Below are positions 8,189 through 17,699 of a stretch of DNA of 40,822 nucleotides, piece after piece. The stretch comes from Treponema sp. (GTDB lineage Bacteria; Spirochaetota; Spirochaetia; Treponematales; Breznakiellaceae): the NCBI GenBank assembly GCA_031288495.1, contig JAITRH010000105.1:1-40822 (forward strand), read 5' to 3'. A program made the translations under genes and the position numbers. The notes under the pieces were generated by a model. The model saw only the letters and a list, made by a program, of their open reading frames with translations, did not search any database and was not told where the DNA came from. Within the stretch, counting starts at the first letter, position 1, and every line of letters begins with the position of its first letter.

Positions 8189-9318
8189 ATAAACAGGGCT
8201 TTTATCTGAAGATGGTGGTAAGTTCTTTGGTGCGCCGGCGTTCCCGGATGATCGTCGCCCTTTTGGCAGTGGCTGTGGGCGGAACCATTCTTTCAGGGCT
8301 GATTACCATTTATTACGATATTCCCCGGCAGATGGGTCAAGAATTCCGATCCTATGGGGCGAATCTTATTCTGGTCCCCTCGGGGGATACGGAAGTCCTT
8401 AATCTTGATACGGTCCAGGAGCTAATGGCCTATCTCCCCGCGGAAGCCCTGGTCGGCGCCGCTCCCTACCGGTATCAGATGGTGAAGATCCACGAACAGC
8501 CTTTCATGGCCGCAGGAACCGCCCTCTCAGAGGCCCGTAAGACCAGTCCCTATTGGCTGGTCCAGGGGCGCTGGCCCGAATCATTGGGGGAAGCCCTCAT
8601 CGGTGCGGAAGTGGCTGACCGGATCCGGCTCCTCCAGGGAAGCGGTTTTACCCTCACCGGTACTAATGGGGAGGGGACCGGTTTCAGCCGGGATTTCACG
8701 GTGTCCGGGGTATTGCAAACCGGCGGAACCGAAGAGGCCTTCATCTTTATGGCCCTGGAAGATTTTGAGGCCATGATCGGCAAAGAAAGAACCGCGGATG
8801 TGGTGGAATGCAGCGTGGCGGTTTCCGGGGAAGCCCTCCAGGGGATGGCGGACCAGATAAGCCGCTACCCCGGACTAGAAGCCCGGCTGGTAAAGCGGGT
8901 TACCGAATCGGAAGGTACGGTTTTAACCAAACTCAAGGCGCTGGTGTACCTGGTTACGGTCATCGTCTTGCTGCTGACTATGATCTGTGTGGCCACAACC
9001 ATGATGGCGGTCGTTACGGAGCGGCGCAAAGAAATCGGCTTACGGAAAGCCTTGGGCGCGGCTAATAGGAGTCTCATCACGGAGTTTCTGGGGGAAGGGG
9101 TCTTCTTAGGCGGTTTAGGGGGATTCTTGGGGGCTTGCTGCGGTGCCCTGTTTGCCCAGGCCGTGGCCCTCAATGTGTTCAACCGGCCGGTCCGTTTTTT
9201 CCCCCTCCTCATCCCCTTGACGATCCTCTCCTCGATCCTCATCACCGGCATGGCCTGCATCATCCCGGTCCGGAGCGCCACTGAGGTAGATCCTGCCATC
9301 GTGTTAAGAGGAGAATAA
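8185..9318 (+). CDS. FtsX/MacB-like ABC transporter permease (second subunit)
   Basis: ATGA overlap with the previous ORF; VTERRKEIGLRKALGAANRSLITEFLGEG motif. Confidence 0.87.
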   Translation: MNKQGFYLKMVVSSLVRRRSRMIVALLAVAVGGTILSGLITIYYDIPRQMGQEFRSYGANLILVPSGDTEVLNLDTVQELMAYLPAEALVGAAPYRYQMVKIHEQPFMAAGTALSEARKTSPYWLVQGRWPESLGEALIGAEVADRIRLLQGSGFTLTGTNGEGTGFSRDFTVSGVLQTGGTEEAFIFMALEDFEAMIGKERTADVVECSVAVSGEALQGMADQISRYPGLEARLVKRVTESEGTVLTKLKALVYLVTVIVLLLTMICVATTMMAVVTERRKEIGLRKALGAANRSLITEFLGEGVFLGGLGGFLGACCGALFAQAVALNVFNRPVRFFPLLIPLTILSSILITGMACIIPVRSATEVDPAIVLRGE

Positions 9319-9343
9319 CCGTGGGATCGGTCATGGTTAGCGG

Positions 9344-9372
9344 GGATTTGTCAGGGAGCCTGGGACAAATCC
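9344..9372 (+). promoter_or_regulatory. intercistronic stem-loop between permease and ATPase genes
   Basis: GGATTTGTC (9344-9352) / GACAAATCC (9364-9372), perfect 9-bp arms, 11-nt loop. Confidence 0.6.
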
Positions 9373-9521
9373 TGAAGGAAACCCTTGGGGAGGGTGGAGC
9401 GGCTTACCCCTTCCATAAGAAAGCAAAGCAAGCGTAAAAAGGCATTTCTTGAAGGGAAAGGCCTTGGGCTGAGCCATACTGAAGGCTTATTGAAACAAGC
9501 AGGAAGGAGAAACAAGAAGGC

Positions 9522-10217
9522 ATGGATATTTTGGAGTTACAGGACATTTCTAAAACCTATGGGACCCTCAAAGCCCTGCAGCATATCAACCTGAGGGTGA
9601 AACAAGGGGAGTGGCTTGCCATCATGGGCCCTTCAGGATCCGGGAAAACCACCATGATGAACATCATCGGCTGCATGGATAAGCCTTCCTCAGGACAGGT
9701 GATGCTTGATGGGATCCGCATCTCCAGGGAGAGCGCGAAAAACCTTACCGCTTTAAGGCGGGATAAGATCGGTCTTATTTTTCAGCAGTTCCATCTGGTC
9801 AATTACCTTTCAGCCCTGGAGAACGTGATGGTGGCCCAGTATTACCACAGCATGCCCGATGAAAAGGAGGCCCTGGAAGCGCTGGAGCGGGTGGGGCTTA
9901 AGGAGAGGGCCAAGCACTTGCCCGGGCAGCTTTCCGGAGGGGAACAGCAGCGGGTGTGTATTGCCCGGGCCCTCATCAATTATCCCGCTTTGATCCTGGC
10001 GGATGAACCCACAGGTAACTTGGATGAGGCGAATGAACAGATCGTCATTGATATATTCAAGCAGCTCCATGCCGAGGGAAGCACCATCATCGTGGTAACC
10101 CATGATCCGGAGGTCGCCGAGGACGCCCAGCGGACGGTGATCCTGGAACATGGAAAAATTAGCCGGATAGTTGAAAATCCTCAAGGGATAAGCGCCGGAA
10201 CAGGAGGCAACACATGA
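9522..10217 (+). CDS. ABC transporter ATP-binding protein (LolD/MacB type)
   Basis: Walker A GPSGSGKTT, signature LSGGEQQR, Walker B LILADEPTGNLD. Confidence 0.95.
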   Translation: MDILELQDISKTYGTLKALQHINLRVKQGEWLAIMGPSGSGKTTMMNIIGCMDKPSSGQVMLDGIRISRESAKNLTALRRDKIGLIFQQFHLVNYLSALENVMVAQYYHSMPDEKEALEALERVGLKERAKHLPGQLSGGEQQRVCIARALINYPALILADEPTGNLDEANEQIVIDIFKQLHAEGSTIIVVTHDPEVAEDAQRTVILEHGKISRIVENPQGISAGTGGNT

Positions 10218-10636
10218 AGAGTTGTCCGGGTATGTTTTTATTTATGGGAGGCCTCCTCGTTCTTTTCAGTATAGGTGGTTGCGCTAAGGGGGCATACCGG
10301 GATGGAACCTACACCGGTACCAGCAGCCTGGACGATACGGGGGCGTATGGAGAGGTAAGCCTCACTGTGGCCGACGGAAAGATCCGCCAATGCCGCTTTC
10401 TTACCCGGCAGAAGGATGGAACCATCAAGGATGAGCACTACGGCAAGGTAAACGGGGAGATTTCCAACCAAGACTTTTACGATAAGGCCCAGCTTGCGGT
10501 CCGGGCCATGGAACGTTATGCCGCCCAGTATGTAGAGGTCCAAGATCTGAAGAAGGTCGATGCCATAAGCGGCGCTACCATTGCGTACGAGCAATTCATT
10601 GAGGCCGTTGAAGAGGCCCTGGAAAAGGCTAGGTAA
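10214..10636 (+). CDS. FMN-binding domain lipoprotein, candidate for covalent flavinylation
   Basis: Lipobox-like FSIGGC after a hydrophobic segment; C-terminal DAISGATIAYEQF resembles the flavinylation motif [DN]xxSGA[TS]. Overlaps the ATPase stop. Confidence 0.85.
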   Translation: MKSCPGMFLFMGGLLVLFSIGGCAKGAYRDGTYTGTSSLDDTGAYGEVSLTVADGKIRQCRFLTRQKDGTIKDEHYGKVNGEISNQDFYDKAQLAVRAMERYAAQYVEVQDLKKVDAISGATIAYEQFIEAVEEALEKAR

Positions 10637-10658
10637 ACCGGCTGCCTTAAGTGCAATT

Positions 10659-10683
10659 GGGCGGTCAAGATCCGCCCTTTCTC
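10659..10683 (+). terminator. operon-end intrinsic terminator
   Basis: GGGCGG-tcaagat-CCGCCC followed by TTTCT. Confidence 0.75.
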
Positions 10684-10920
10684 CATAAATGCAATGCCCT
10701 TTGTCGCAAAAGACTTATCGTAGAGGAACTTTCCTTTCATAGTCTCTTTTTAGCGCCTGCCGTTGATTTGCCTGTCCAAGCGTTCCGGCTAACGAAGTGG
10801 GCGCGCGTAGCGGAATGACCTAGCCACACGGAACACCGAGCCCCGGAAAGGGCGGCATATACAGACCTGTTGAGACTGAACGAAGGGACTACGCCGTCCC
10901 CGCAACGCTCACCGCAGGTG

Positions 10921-13407
10921 TTAGACGCCGAGGCGGTTTCGCCGGATCAGGTCCAGGGTGGTCTGCACCGTTAGGGGCCGATGTTCTTTGAGGGGCAGGA
11001 TCCGCTCATGGATGGCGTCAATGATCCAGTCTGCCTGGGGAAAGTAAAGCTGCTCCATTTCCGCTGCCGGGGTTATCCAGTTCCGGCTTCCCACCACGGT
11101 TACCGGAGCGTCTAGGTAATCAAAGGCAAAGGTCTGGAGCTTACTGGCCACGGTGTGCAGGAAAGAACCCCGCTCCGCCGCATCACTCGCCAGCAGCAGC
11201 CTGCCGGTCTTCTGCACCGATTCGATGAGGGTCTGGTAGTTCAGCGGATTGATGAAGCGCAGGTCCATCACTTCCGCTTGCAGCCCATATACTTTTTCCA
11301 GTTTTTCCGCAGCTTCCAGGGCTTTGTACAAGGTCGCCCCCAAGGTCGCAATGGTGAGATCCTTCCCCGGTCTCCTGACGACCGGTTCCCCTTCAGGCAC
11401 TTCATAGTACCCTTCGGGAACGCCCCCTTTTTCAAAGCGCTCACTCATATCGTAGAGGAGCTGACTCTCAAAGAAGATCACCGGATCCGTCCCCCGAAGC
11501 GCCAGGTTAAGCATACCCTTGGCATCATACGGGGTGGCGGGGAACATGGCCTTAAGCCCGGGGATGTGGGCAACCAGAGCGGACCAATCCTGGCTATGCT
11601 GGGCGCCGTACTTGTTCCCCACCGAAACCCGGATCACCAGAGGCATGGTAAGCAGCCCTGCGGACATGGCCTGCCATTTAGCGGCTTGGTTGAAGATCTC
11701 ATCTCCGGCACGGCCCAGAAAATCGCAGTACATGAGTTCCACCACCGCCCTGCCCCCGGATAAGGCGTAGCCCACCCCCGCGCCTACAATGGCCCCTTCG
11801 GAGATAGGGCTGTTGAAGAGCCGCGTATACGGGAGCAGTTCCGTGAGGCCCCGGTACACCGCAAAAGCCCCTCCCCAGTCCCGGTTTTCTTCCCCCCAAG
11901 CGGCCATAGTGGGGTCGATGGTGAACCGGTGAGCCATCGCCTCAAAGAGGGCATCCCGGTACTGGAAGGCCTTGTTCTTGGATACCGCCTTTCCTTCCCC
12001 ATCAAAGCCGTAACGAGCCTTCCCCGCAAGGGCCTTCACCCGGGGGTTTTCCCTCAGCGGCTGGGACAATTCCGGTTCCCGGTCTTCCAACTTTTCAACC
12101 CGGCCGTGAGAGAACAGCACCGATTCGATGAAAGCCCCCCCTACCCGGGGAGAAACCGCATCATCCGTAGCCAGTTTCACCACCGCTTGGATTTTGTTGC
12201 TCACCTGCTCCTGCAGCGCCTGCAAGCCCTCGTGGGAGATGAGCTTATGTTTCACCAGGTAGTTCCCATAGCTTGCAAGAGAATCCGCCTCCTGCCAGAG
12301 CCTGATCTCTTCAGGGGTACGGTAACTAGAAGCATCCGAAGGGGAATGCCCTGAGATCCGGTAGGTCAAGGTATCAAGGAGAACCGGCCCCTTACCCGCG
12401 AGGAGGAGTTCCTTTTTCCGGGCCACCGCATCTGCCACTGCCAGGGGATTGTACCCATCCACCCGCTCGGCGTACATATTTTCGGGGTTAACCCCCGCGC
12501 CGACCCGGGCCATGATCCCATAGCCCATGGTTTCCCCCGCAGTCTGTCCTCCCATACCATAGAAGTTATTAAAGACGTTGAAGAGGATGGGCGGCGCCCC
12601 TCCTGCTTCTTGCGGCCACAGGGTCCGGTACTGGTCCATGGCGGCGAACACCATGGCCTCCCATACAGGACCGCAGCCTATGGAAGCGTCCCCGATATTG
12701 GCGATGACTATACCGGGCTTACGGTTGATCCGCTTGTAGAGGGCAGCACCCAGGGCAATATCCGCAGAACCTCCCACGATGGCGTTGTTGGGCATGGACC
12801 CGAAGGGGGTAAAGAAGGCGTGCATGGAACCGCCCAAGCCTCGGTTAAACCCAGACTTCCGGGCAAAGATTTCCGCCAGGGTACCGTAGAGGACGAAATT
12901 TTCCCCCAGATCCCTGATGGTGGTATAGGGGATTCTTTCCACCGCTGCCAAGGTTTCCCCCTGGAGGAAGCCCCGCATGATGGCTTCAAGCTGCTGCTCC
13001 CCCTCCGGATTAGGGCCTGCGGCAGAGCCGGTAAGCTGCCAGAGGGCGGAATAGCATTTGGCCAGGATCTCCCCGTGGCTCCGGTGACTCCCAAAGATAC
13101 AATCCTCTCGGCTCAGGTTGAGGCACTGCCCCACCGAGGAAGCCTCTTGCCCCATGGAAAGGTGGGCCGGTCCTTTGTGGTTATAGCTAATCCCCCTCCA
13201 GGCACCTTGAGTTTTAAAGGTATTCAGCATGGTTTCAAATTCCCGGATGGTGCACATATCGTACCAAACCCTGATGAGCCGTTCTGTTCCGTACCGGGCA
13301 ACTTCGGTTTGAAAGTCCCCGGTATACTGATTAACCGGTATGTCCTTGATGGTAAGCACCGCCGGTTTCCGTACCTCTTGTGGGTGTATGACCAGTGATT
13401 TAGGCAT
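10921..13407 (-). CDS. fused E1 alpha-beta subunit, thiamine-dependent 2-oxoacid dehydrogenase
   Basis: N-half E1 alpha (GHMxx-type [21 protein letters not shown]...[11 protein letters not shown]); C-half E1 beta ([15 protein letters not shown]...[28 protein letters not shown]). Confidence 0.9.
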   Translation of the reverse strand: MPKSLVIHPQEVRKPAVLTIKDIPVNQYTGDFQTEVARYGTERLIRVWYDMCTIREFETMLNTFKTQGAWRGISYNHKGPAHLSMGQEASSVGQCLNLSREDCIFGSHRSHGEILAKCYSALWQLTGSAAGPNPEGEQQLEAIMRGFLQGETLAAVERIPYTTIRDLGENFVLYGTLAEIFARKSGFNRGLGGSMHAFFTPFGSMPNNAIVGGSADIALGAALYKRINRKPGIVIANIGDASIGCGPVWEAMVFAAMDQYRTLWPQEAGGAPPILFNVFNNFYGMGGQTAGETMGYGIMARVGAGVNPENMYAERVDGYNPLAVADAVARKKELLLAGKGPVLLDTLTYRISGHSPSDASSYRTPEEIRLWQEADSLASYGNYLVKHKLISHEGLQALQEQVSNKIQAVVKLATDDAVSPRVGGAFIESVLFSHGRVEKLEDREPELSQPLRENPRVKALAGKARYGFDGEGKAVSKNKAFQYRDALFEAMAHRFTIDPTMAAWGEENRDWGGAFAVYRGLTELLPYTRLFNSPISEGAIVGAGVGYALSGGRAVVELMYCDFLGRAGDEIFNQAAKWQAMSAGLLTMPLVIRVSVGNKYGAQHSQDWSALVAHIPGLKAMFPATPYDAKGMLNLALRGTDPVIFFESQLLYDMSERFEKGGVPEGYYEVPEGEPVVRRPGKDLTIATLGATLYKALEAAEKLEKVYGLQAEVMDLRFINPLNYQTLIESVQKTGRLLLASDAAERGSFLHTVASKLQTFAFDYLDAPVTVVGSRNWITPAAEMEQLYFPQADWIIDAIHERILPLKEHRPLTVQTTLDLIRRNRLGV

Positions 13408-13470
13408 CTTCTTTCCTTTCCCTTTTTTCCTTACTTTGTATGGCGCGTCCTGAGCAATCGGCGCGCCCTC

Positions 13471-14535
13471 TTAGGGTTCTCCGCCTGCTTCAGCAGGAGC
13501 CCCTGGTTCCATCTGAGCGATGGTATGCAAGGCCCATCGGGCTTTTTCCTGCACTATGGTAAATCTATCCTCCTTTGCCTTATGCAGATAGGGGATATAG
13601 GCGTCTTGAAAGCCGTTGACCATGGCATTGATGGCGTTCAGCTTCCACCGCCACAGGGATTCCCCCTGGATGTAGAAAAATTTCCCGGATAGAAGCCTTC
13701 GGATATCCCCATAGTCCATAGAGAGGATCTGTTCCGGCATAAGCCGGAAGGCCGCCTCTTCTAGGTTGGGAAACCGATCCCGATCTTCCCAGGTCCCTTG
13801 ATTCATGGGACACGCGTTCTGGCAGACATCGCAGCCGTATAACCAGGTCCCCATCATCCGGTTGACCTCATCGGTGTAGGGGAGGGCCTCATTGGAAGTA
13901 GAGAGCCGGCTGATACAGGTGGCCATATTCATGGTATAGGGAGCAAACAGGGACTTGGTCGGACAGGAACGGATACAGCAGCTACAGTGGAGGGGACATT
14001 CCCGGACGTGGTGGGTTTCGATGAGTTCCAGTTCCTTATCGATGATCCAGGCATTAAGCCCAAACCAGGATCCCTTTTCGGTATAGAAAAAATTGTTTCG
14101 CCGGATGTACCCCAAGCCGGCCTTAAAAGCAGCCCATCGAAGCGCGGTAAGACCGTACTGCTCTTCCGTAGCGGTCCGCAGCCCCAGTTCGTGCAGATAC
14201 GCTTCAAAGGCCCACACCTTCTTTGCCTCGGGAGATGCGGGATTGAGCCGCATATCCACCAGATAGTATTTTCCGTAATGGGGCAACAGAGCCGCAGGGA
14301 TGTGATAATGCCCATAGAAACAGGCCGTTACAACGACGGACTTGGCCCAAGGGAAGGCCCTGCGGGGATCCGCAAAGCCCATAAAACGCCGGTAAAGCCC
14401 TTCCCCCTGGGGGATCCGAGCCATCCGTTCCCGCAGCCGTTCCCCATAGTCGAGCATGGCGTCTGCTTTGATGATGCCGCATTGCGCTATACCCAGTTCC
14501 CGGGCCTTTTGCCGGATCTGTGCTTCCATGGACAT
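13471..14535 (-). CDS. QueG-like (epoxyqueuosine reductase family) 2x[4Fe-4S] protein
   Basis: CSCCIRSCPTKS and CDVCQNACPMN clusters; GYIRRNNFFYTEKGSWFGLNAWI resembles QueG. C-terminal HEAT-like tail. Confidence 0.75.
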   Translation of the reverse strand: MSMEAQIRQKARELGIAQCGIIKADAMLDYGERLRERMARIPQGEGLYRRFMGFADPRRAFPWAKSVVVTACFYGHYHIPAALLPHYGKYYLVDMRLNPASPEAKKVWAFEAYLHELGLRTATEEQYGLTALRWAAFKAGLGYIRRNNFFYTEKGSWFGLNAWIIDKELELIETHHVRECPLHCSCCIRSCPTKSLFAPYTMNMATCISRLSTSNEALPYTDEVNRMMGTWLYGCDVCQNACPMNQGTWEDRDRFPNLEEAAFRLMPEQILSMDYGDIRRLLSGKFFYIQGESLWRWKLNAINAMVNGFQDAYIPYLHKAKEDRFTIVQEKARWALHTIAQMEPGAPAEAGGEP

Positions 14536-14538
14536 GGC

Positions 14539-15936
14539 TTATGCAAGCTCCCACACCGCATCCCGTATCAGTTCACCCACCGTAGGATGGGGGAAGATGA
14601 GCTGTTGTACCTCTTCAATGGAAAGTTCCTGTTCGATGAGGACCGCCCCGCCCCAGATAAACTCTGAAGCGTAGGCCCCCACCCCGTGGACCCCCAGGAT
14701 CCGCCGGGAGCCGGCATCTGCAATGACCTTGACCGCGCCCTGGCCTGCAAAGGTGTTTTCCGCCACAAAACGGCCTGAGCGCCGCATGGGAAGGGAGGCT
14801 TTGAGGATGGGGATACCCTTCACCGCGGCCTCTTGTTCGGTGATCCCCACCCCGGCAGCTTCGGTGATGCCGTACACAGCCCAGGGCACCGCATCATACC
14901 GCATCCGGTTAGGCTCCTTTGGGGTTCCATCCACATACCGGAGGATGTCCGCTACAGCGACCTCCGCCATACGGTACGCGGCGTGGGCAAGGAGGCTCTT
15001 CCCCGTTACATCCCCTGCTGCCCAGATCCCCGGTACATTGGTCCGCATCCTGTCATCCACCATAATCCCCCTGGGCCCCGAATCGACTCCCGCGGCTTTG
15101 GCGCCCCAGGTATCCAGCACCGCCTTGCGGCCCACCGCCATAAGCACCTTGTCCGCCTCCAGGGTCTCCCGGTTTCCTTCCTTAGTTACCAGGTGTACCG
15201 TACCCTGGCGGATTTCTTCAACCCGGCATCCCAGCTTAAACCGCACCTTTTTCATGGTTCGGCGGAACAAGGGGGCCTGCTCGTGGTCCATGAAGGGAAG
15301 GATCTCTTCCGTCATTTCAATAACCGTAACCTCAGTGCCCAGATGGGCGAAGAGTCCGGCAAATTCCACGCCGATGACCCCGCCGCCGATAACCACCAGC
15401 TTCTCCGGTACCGTTTCAATGGCCAAAAGCCCGGTAGAATCCACCACCGCCGGGTTATTGTGGATTCCCGGTAGCGGGGGCAGCACTGGAACCGACCCTG
15501 GGGCGACCAGAATGGTCCGGCAGGTATGTTCTTCCGTACCCCCTGCAGGCAAAGCGACCTGTACGGTTCCGGGCCGGTCCCCCGAGGGGGCTTCACGGAT
15601 CGCTCCACGGCCTGCAGCCAGGGTTACGCCGTATCCTTTCATCTGGCTTTCAAGACCTGCCCGCAGTTTTTCCACCACCTCGGTTTTCCAGCGCTGGATC
15701 CTCCCCCAGTCAAAGGAGACCCCCGTAAGGGTAAGGCCATACTTATGGGCCTCCTGAGCGTGGACGTAGTGCTTGGCGGCGTTGAGCAGGGTTTTGGTAG
15801 GGATACAGCCCGCATTGAGGCAGGTCCCTCCCAAGGATGCCGCTTCTATTACCAGGACCTTTTTCTTTGCCTGACCTAAGCGTTCCGCCGCGAGGTATCC
15901 CCCTGGGCCGCCGCCAATAATGATGGTATCGTACAT
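14539..15936 (-). CDS. lpdA: dihydrolipoamide dehydrogenase (E3)
   Basis: MYDTIIIGGGPGGYLAAERLGQ...GGTCLNAGCIPTKTLL. RBS AAGGAGATGTACC precedes the ATG at 15936. The listed ORF start (16308) adds a repetitive N-terminal extension. Confidence 0.9.
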   Translation of the reverse strand: MYDTIIIGGGPGGYLAAERLGQAKKKVLVIEAASLGGTCLNAGCIPTKTLLNAAKHYVHAQEAHKYGLTLTGVSFDWGRIQRWKTEVVEKLRAGLESQMKGYGVTLAAGRGAIREAPSGDRPGTVQVALPAGGTEEHTCRTILVAPGSVPVLPPLPGIHNNPAVVDSTGLLAIETVPEKLVVIGGGVIGVEFAGLFAHLGTEVTVIEMTEEILPFMDHEQAPLFRRTMKKVRFKLGCRVEEIRQGTVHLVTKEGNRETLEADKVLMAVGRKAVLDTWGAKAAGVDSGPRGIMVDDRMRTNVPGIWAAGDVTGKSLLAHAAYRMAEVAVADILRYVDGTPKEPNRMRYDAVPWAVYGITEAAGVGITEQEAAVKGIPILKASLPMRRSGRFVAENTFAGQGAVKVIADAGSRRILGVHGVGAYASEFIWGGAVLIEQELSIEEVQQLIFPHPTVGELIRDAVWELA

Positions 15937-15968
15937 GGTACATCTCCTTGTTTGCGTTCCATGCGAGC

Positions 15969-16254
15969 GTTCCGGCGACGACGCCGAGTGTTCCGGTGAT
16001 AACGCCGAGTGTTCCGGTAATAACGCCGAGTGTTCCGGTAATAACGCCGAAGGTTCCGGTAATAACGCCGAAGGTTCCGGTAATAACGCCGAAGGTTCCG
16101 GTAATAACGCCGAAGGTTCCGGTGATAACGCCGAAGGTTCCGGTGATAACGCCGAAGGTTCCGGTGATAACGCCGAAGGTTCCGGCGATAACGCCGAAGG
16201 TTCCGGTGATAACGCCGAAGGTTCCGGCGATAACGCCGAAGGTTCCGGCGACGA
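15969..16254. repeat. 21-bp tandem array, 13 full units plus partial
   Basis: GTTCCGGtgATAACGCCGAag with exact 21-bp periodicity, GTTCCGG starts at 15969, 15990 ... 16242. Confidence 0.97.
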
Positions 16255-16295
16255 AAAAAACGCTGCGGCTGAAAGCGCCGCTCCTGGGGCGCTTC

Positions 16296-17699
16296 TTAGA
16301 GCAGCCATAGATCCATATCCCCTACCGCTTCTCCTAAGGCTTTGAGGAACCGCGCCGCCGGAGCGCCGTCCACCACCTGGTGATTGAAGGTGAGACTAAA
16401 ACCAATAGCCGGCTCAAACACGACCTTACCCCCTCTGGACAGGGGTTTAAGTGCTATCCCGCAGACCCCCAGAATGGCCACCTCCGGGGCGTTGAGGATG
16501 GGGGTAAAGCTGCTTATACCGAGGCTGCCCAGATTGGTAACCGTAAAGGTGGACCCTGAGAGGGCCTCCGGCCTTATTCCTCCCTGGTGGCAGGCCTCGG
16601 CCAGTTCTTTGGCTTCAGCGGAAATCTGCCGCAACGACCGGAGGTCTGCGTTCCGAATAACCGGCACCATGAGGCCCCGGTGGGTATCCACCGCCACCCC
16701 CAGGTGTACCCGCTCAAAGGTTCGGACAAAGGCTTCCCCGGTCCGAGGCTCATTGACGAGATGGGCGTTCATATAGGGGTATCCGGGAAGGACCCGGGAA
16801 ACCACGGTCAGGATAAGATCGTTGATACTGATCTTCCCCAGTCCAAGACCTCCATCCGCCGGAGGGAACACTCCCAGGCTTTCTTCCGCTGCCTTCATCC
16901 GCTTCCGCATTTCCTTGAGCCGTACCGCGGATGCGTAGCTATGCAGGGTACAGGGGGCGCTCTCCCTCAGGGAGCGGAGCATACGATCCGAGATGATTTT
17001 GCGGATCCCCTTAACCGGGGTTTCGGTGATGGTTCCTTCCTCTTTAGGGGCAGTTTCAGGGCGCACCCCTCCTGAGCTTGGGGTCCCTGCAGGGGCCGGC
17101 TTTACCCCGGCGGCAAGGTCCGCCAGGGTAAGCCTGCCCCCCAGGCCGGATCCCGGAACAGCGGGCATAGCCGCTCCTGCACGCAGGGCTTCCCGGGCCG
17201 CAACGGTACAGCGGGGACGCTCCTGTACAGCCTGTTCCACATCCCTTTCCAGGATCCGGCCCCCTGGACCTGAGCCGCTAAGCCCCTTGAGGGATAGCCC
17301 TTCTTTTTCCGCCCTATGCCGCGCCCGGGGAGAGGCCGCTTCGGGCCTCCCTTCTTGAACCGGGGAAAACCTGGGCAAAGCCTCCTTAACCGGATCTTCC
17401 TTGAGCGCTACCGGCGCCGCTTCAGGCGCCGGCGTACCCAGAGCGGCGTTCCAATCCTCTCCCGGATTACCAATCACCGCGATAGGCTTCAAGACCGGAA
17501 CATCATCCCCTGCTGCGCCAAGGAGCTTCAAAACCGTACCTTCCGCTCCTGCAGGAATTTCAAAGGTGGCCTTATCGGTTTCTACATCACACAGAGGAGT
17601 ATCTGCTGCTACCCTATCCCCTTCCTGTACCTTCCAGTCCACGATGATGCAGGATTCCACGGTATTCCCCTGCCGGGGCATGATCACGATATGCGCCAT
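16296..17699 (-). CDS. dihydrolipoamide acyltransferase (E2)
   Basis: Lipoyl domain with ETDKATFE; two PSBD-like segments; C-terminal FNHQVVDGAPAARFLKAL. Confidence 0.93.
   Translation of the reverse strand: MAHIVIMPRQGNTVESCIIVDWKVQEGDRVAADTPLCDVETDKATFEIPAGAEGTVLKLLGAAGDDVPVLKPIAVIGNPGEDWNAALGTPAPEAAPVALKEDPVKEALPRFSPVQEGRPEAASPRARHRAEKEGLSLKGLSGSGPGGRILERDVEQAVQERPRCTVAAREALRAGAAMPAVPGSGLGGRLTLADLAAGVKPAPAGTPSSGGVRPETAPKEEGTITETPVKGIRKIISDRMLRSLRESAPCTLHSYASAVRLKEMRKRMKAAEESLGVFPPADGGLGLGKISINDLILTVVSRVLPGYPYMNAHLVNEPRTGEAFVRTFERVHLGVAVDTHRGLMVPVIRNADLRSLRQISAEAKELAEACHQGGIRPEALSGSTFTVTNLGSLGISSFTPILNAPEVAILGVCGIALKPLSRGGKVVFEPAIGFSLTFNHQVVDGAPAARFLKALGEAVGDMDLWLL

Noticed and set aside
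15920-16345. Plus-strand ORFs encoding (GSGDNAE)n or (VPVITPK)n
   Set aside because: By-products of the 21-bp array, where most frames are open. No RBS or conserved domain.
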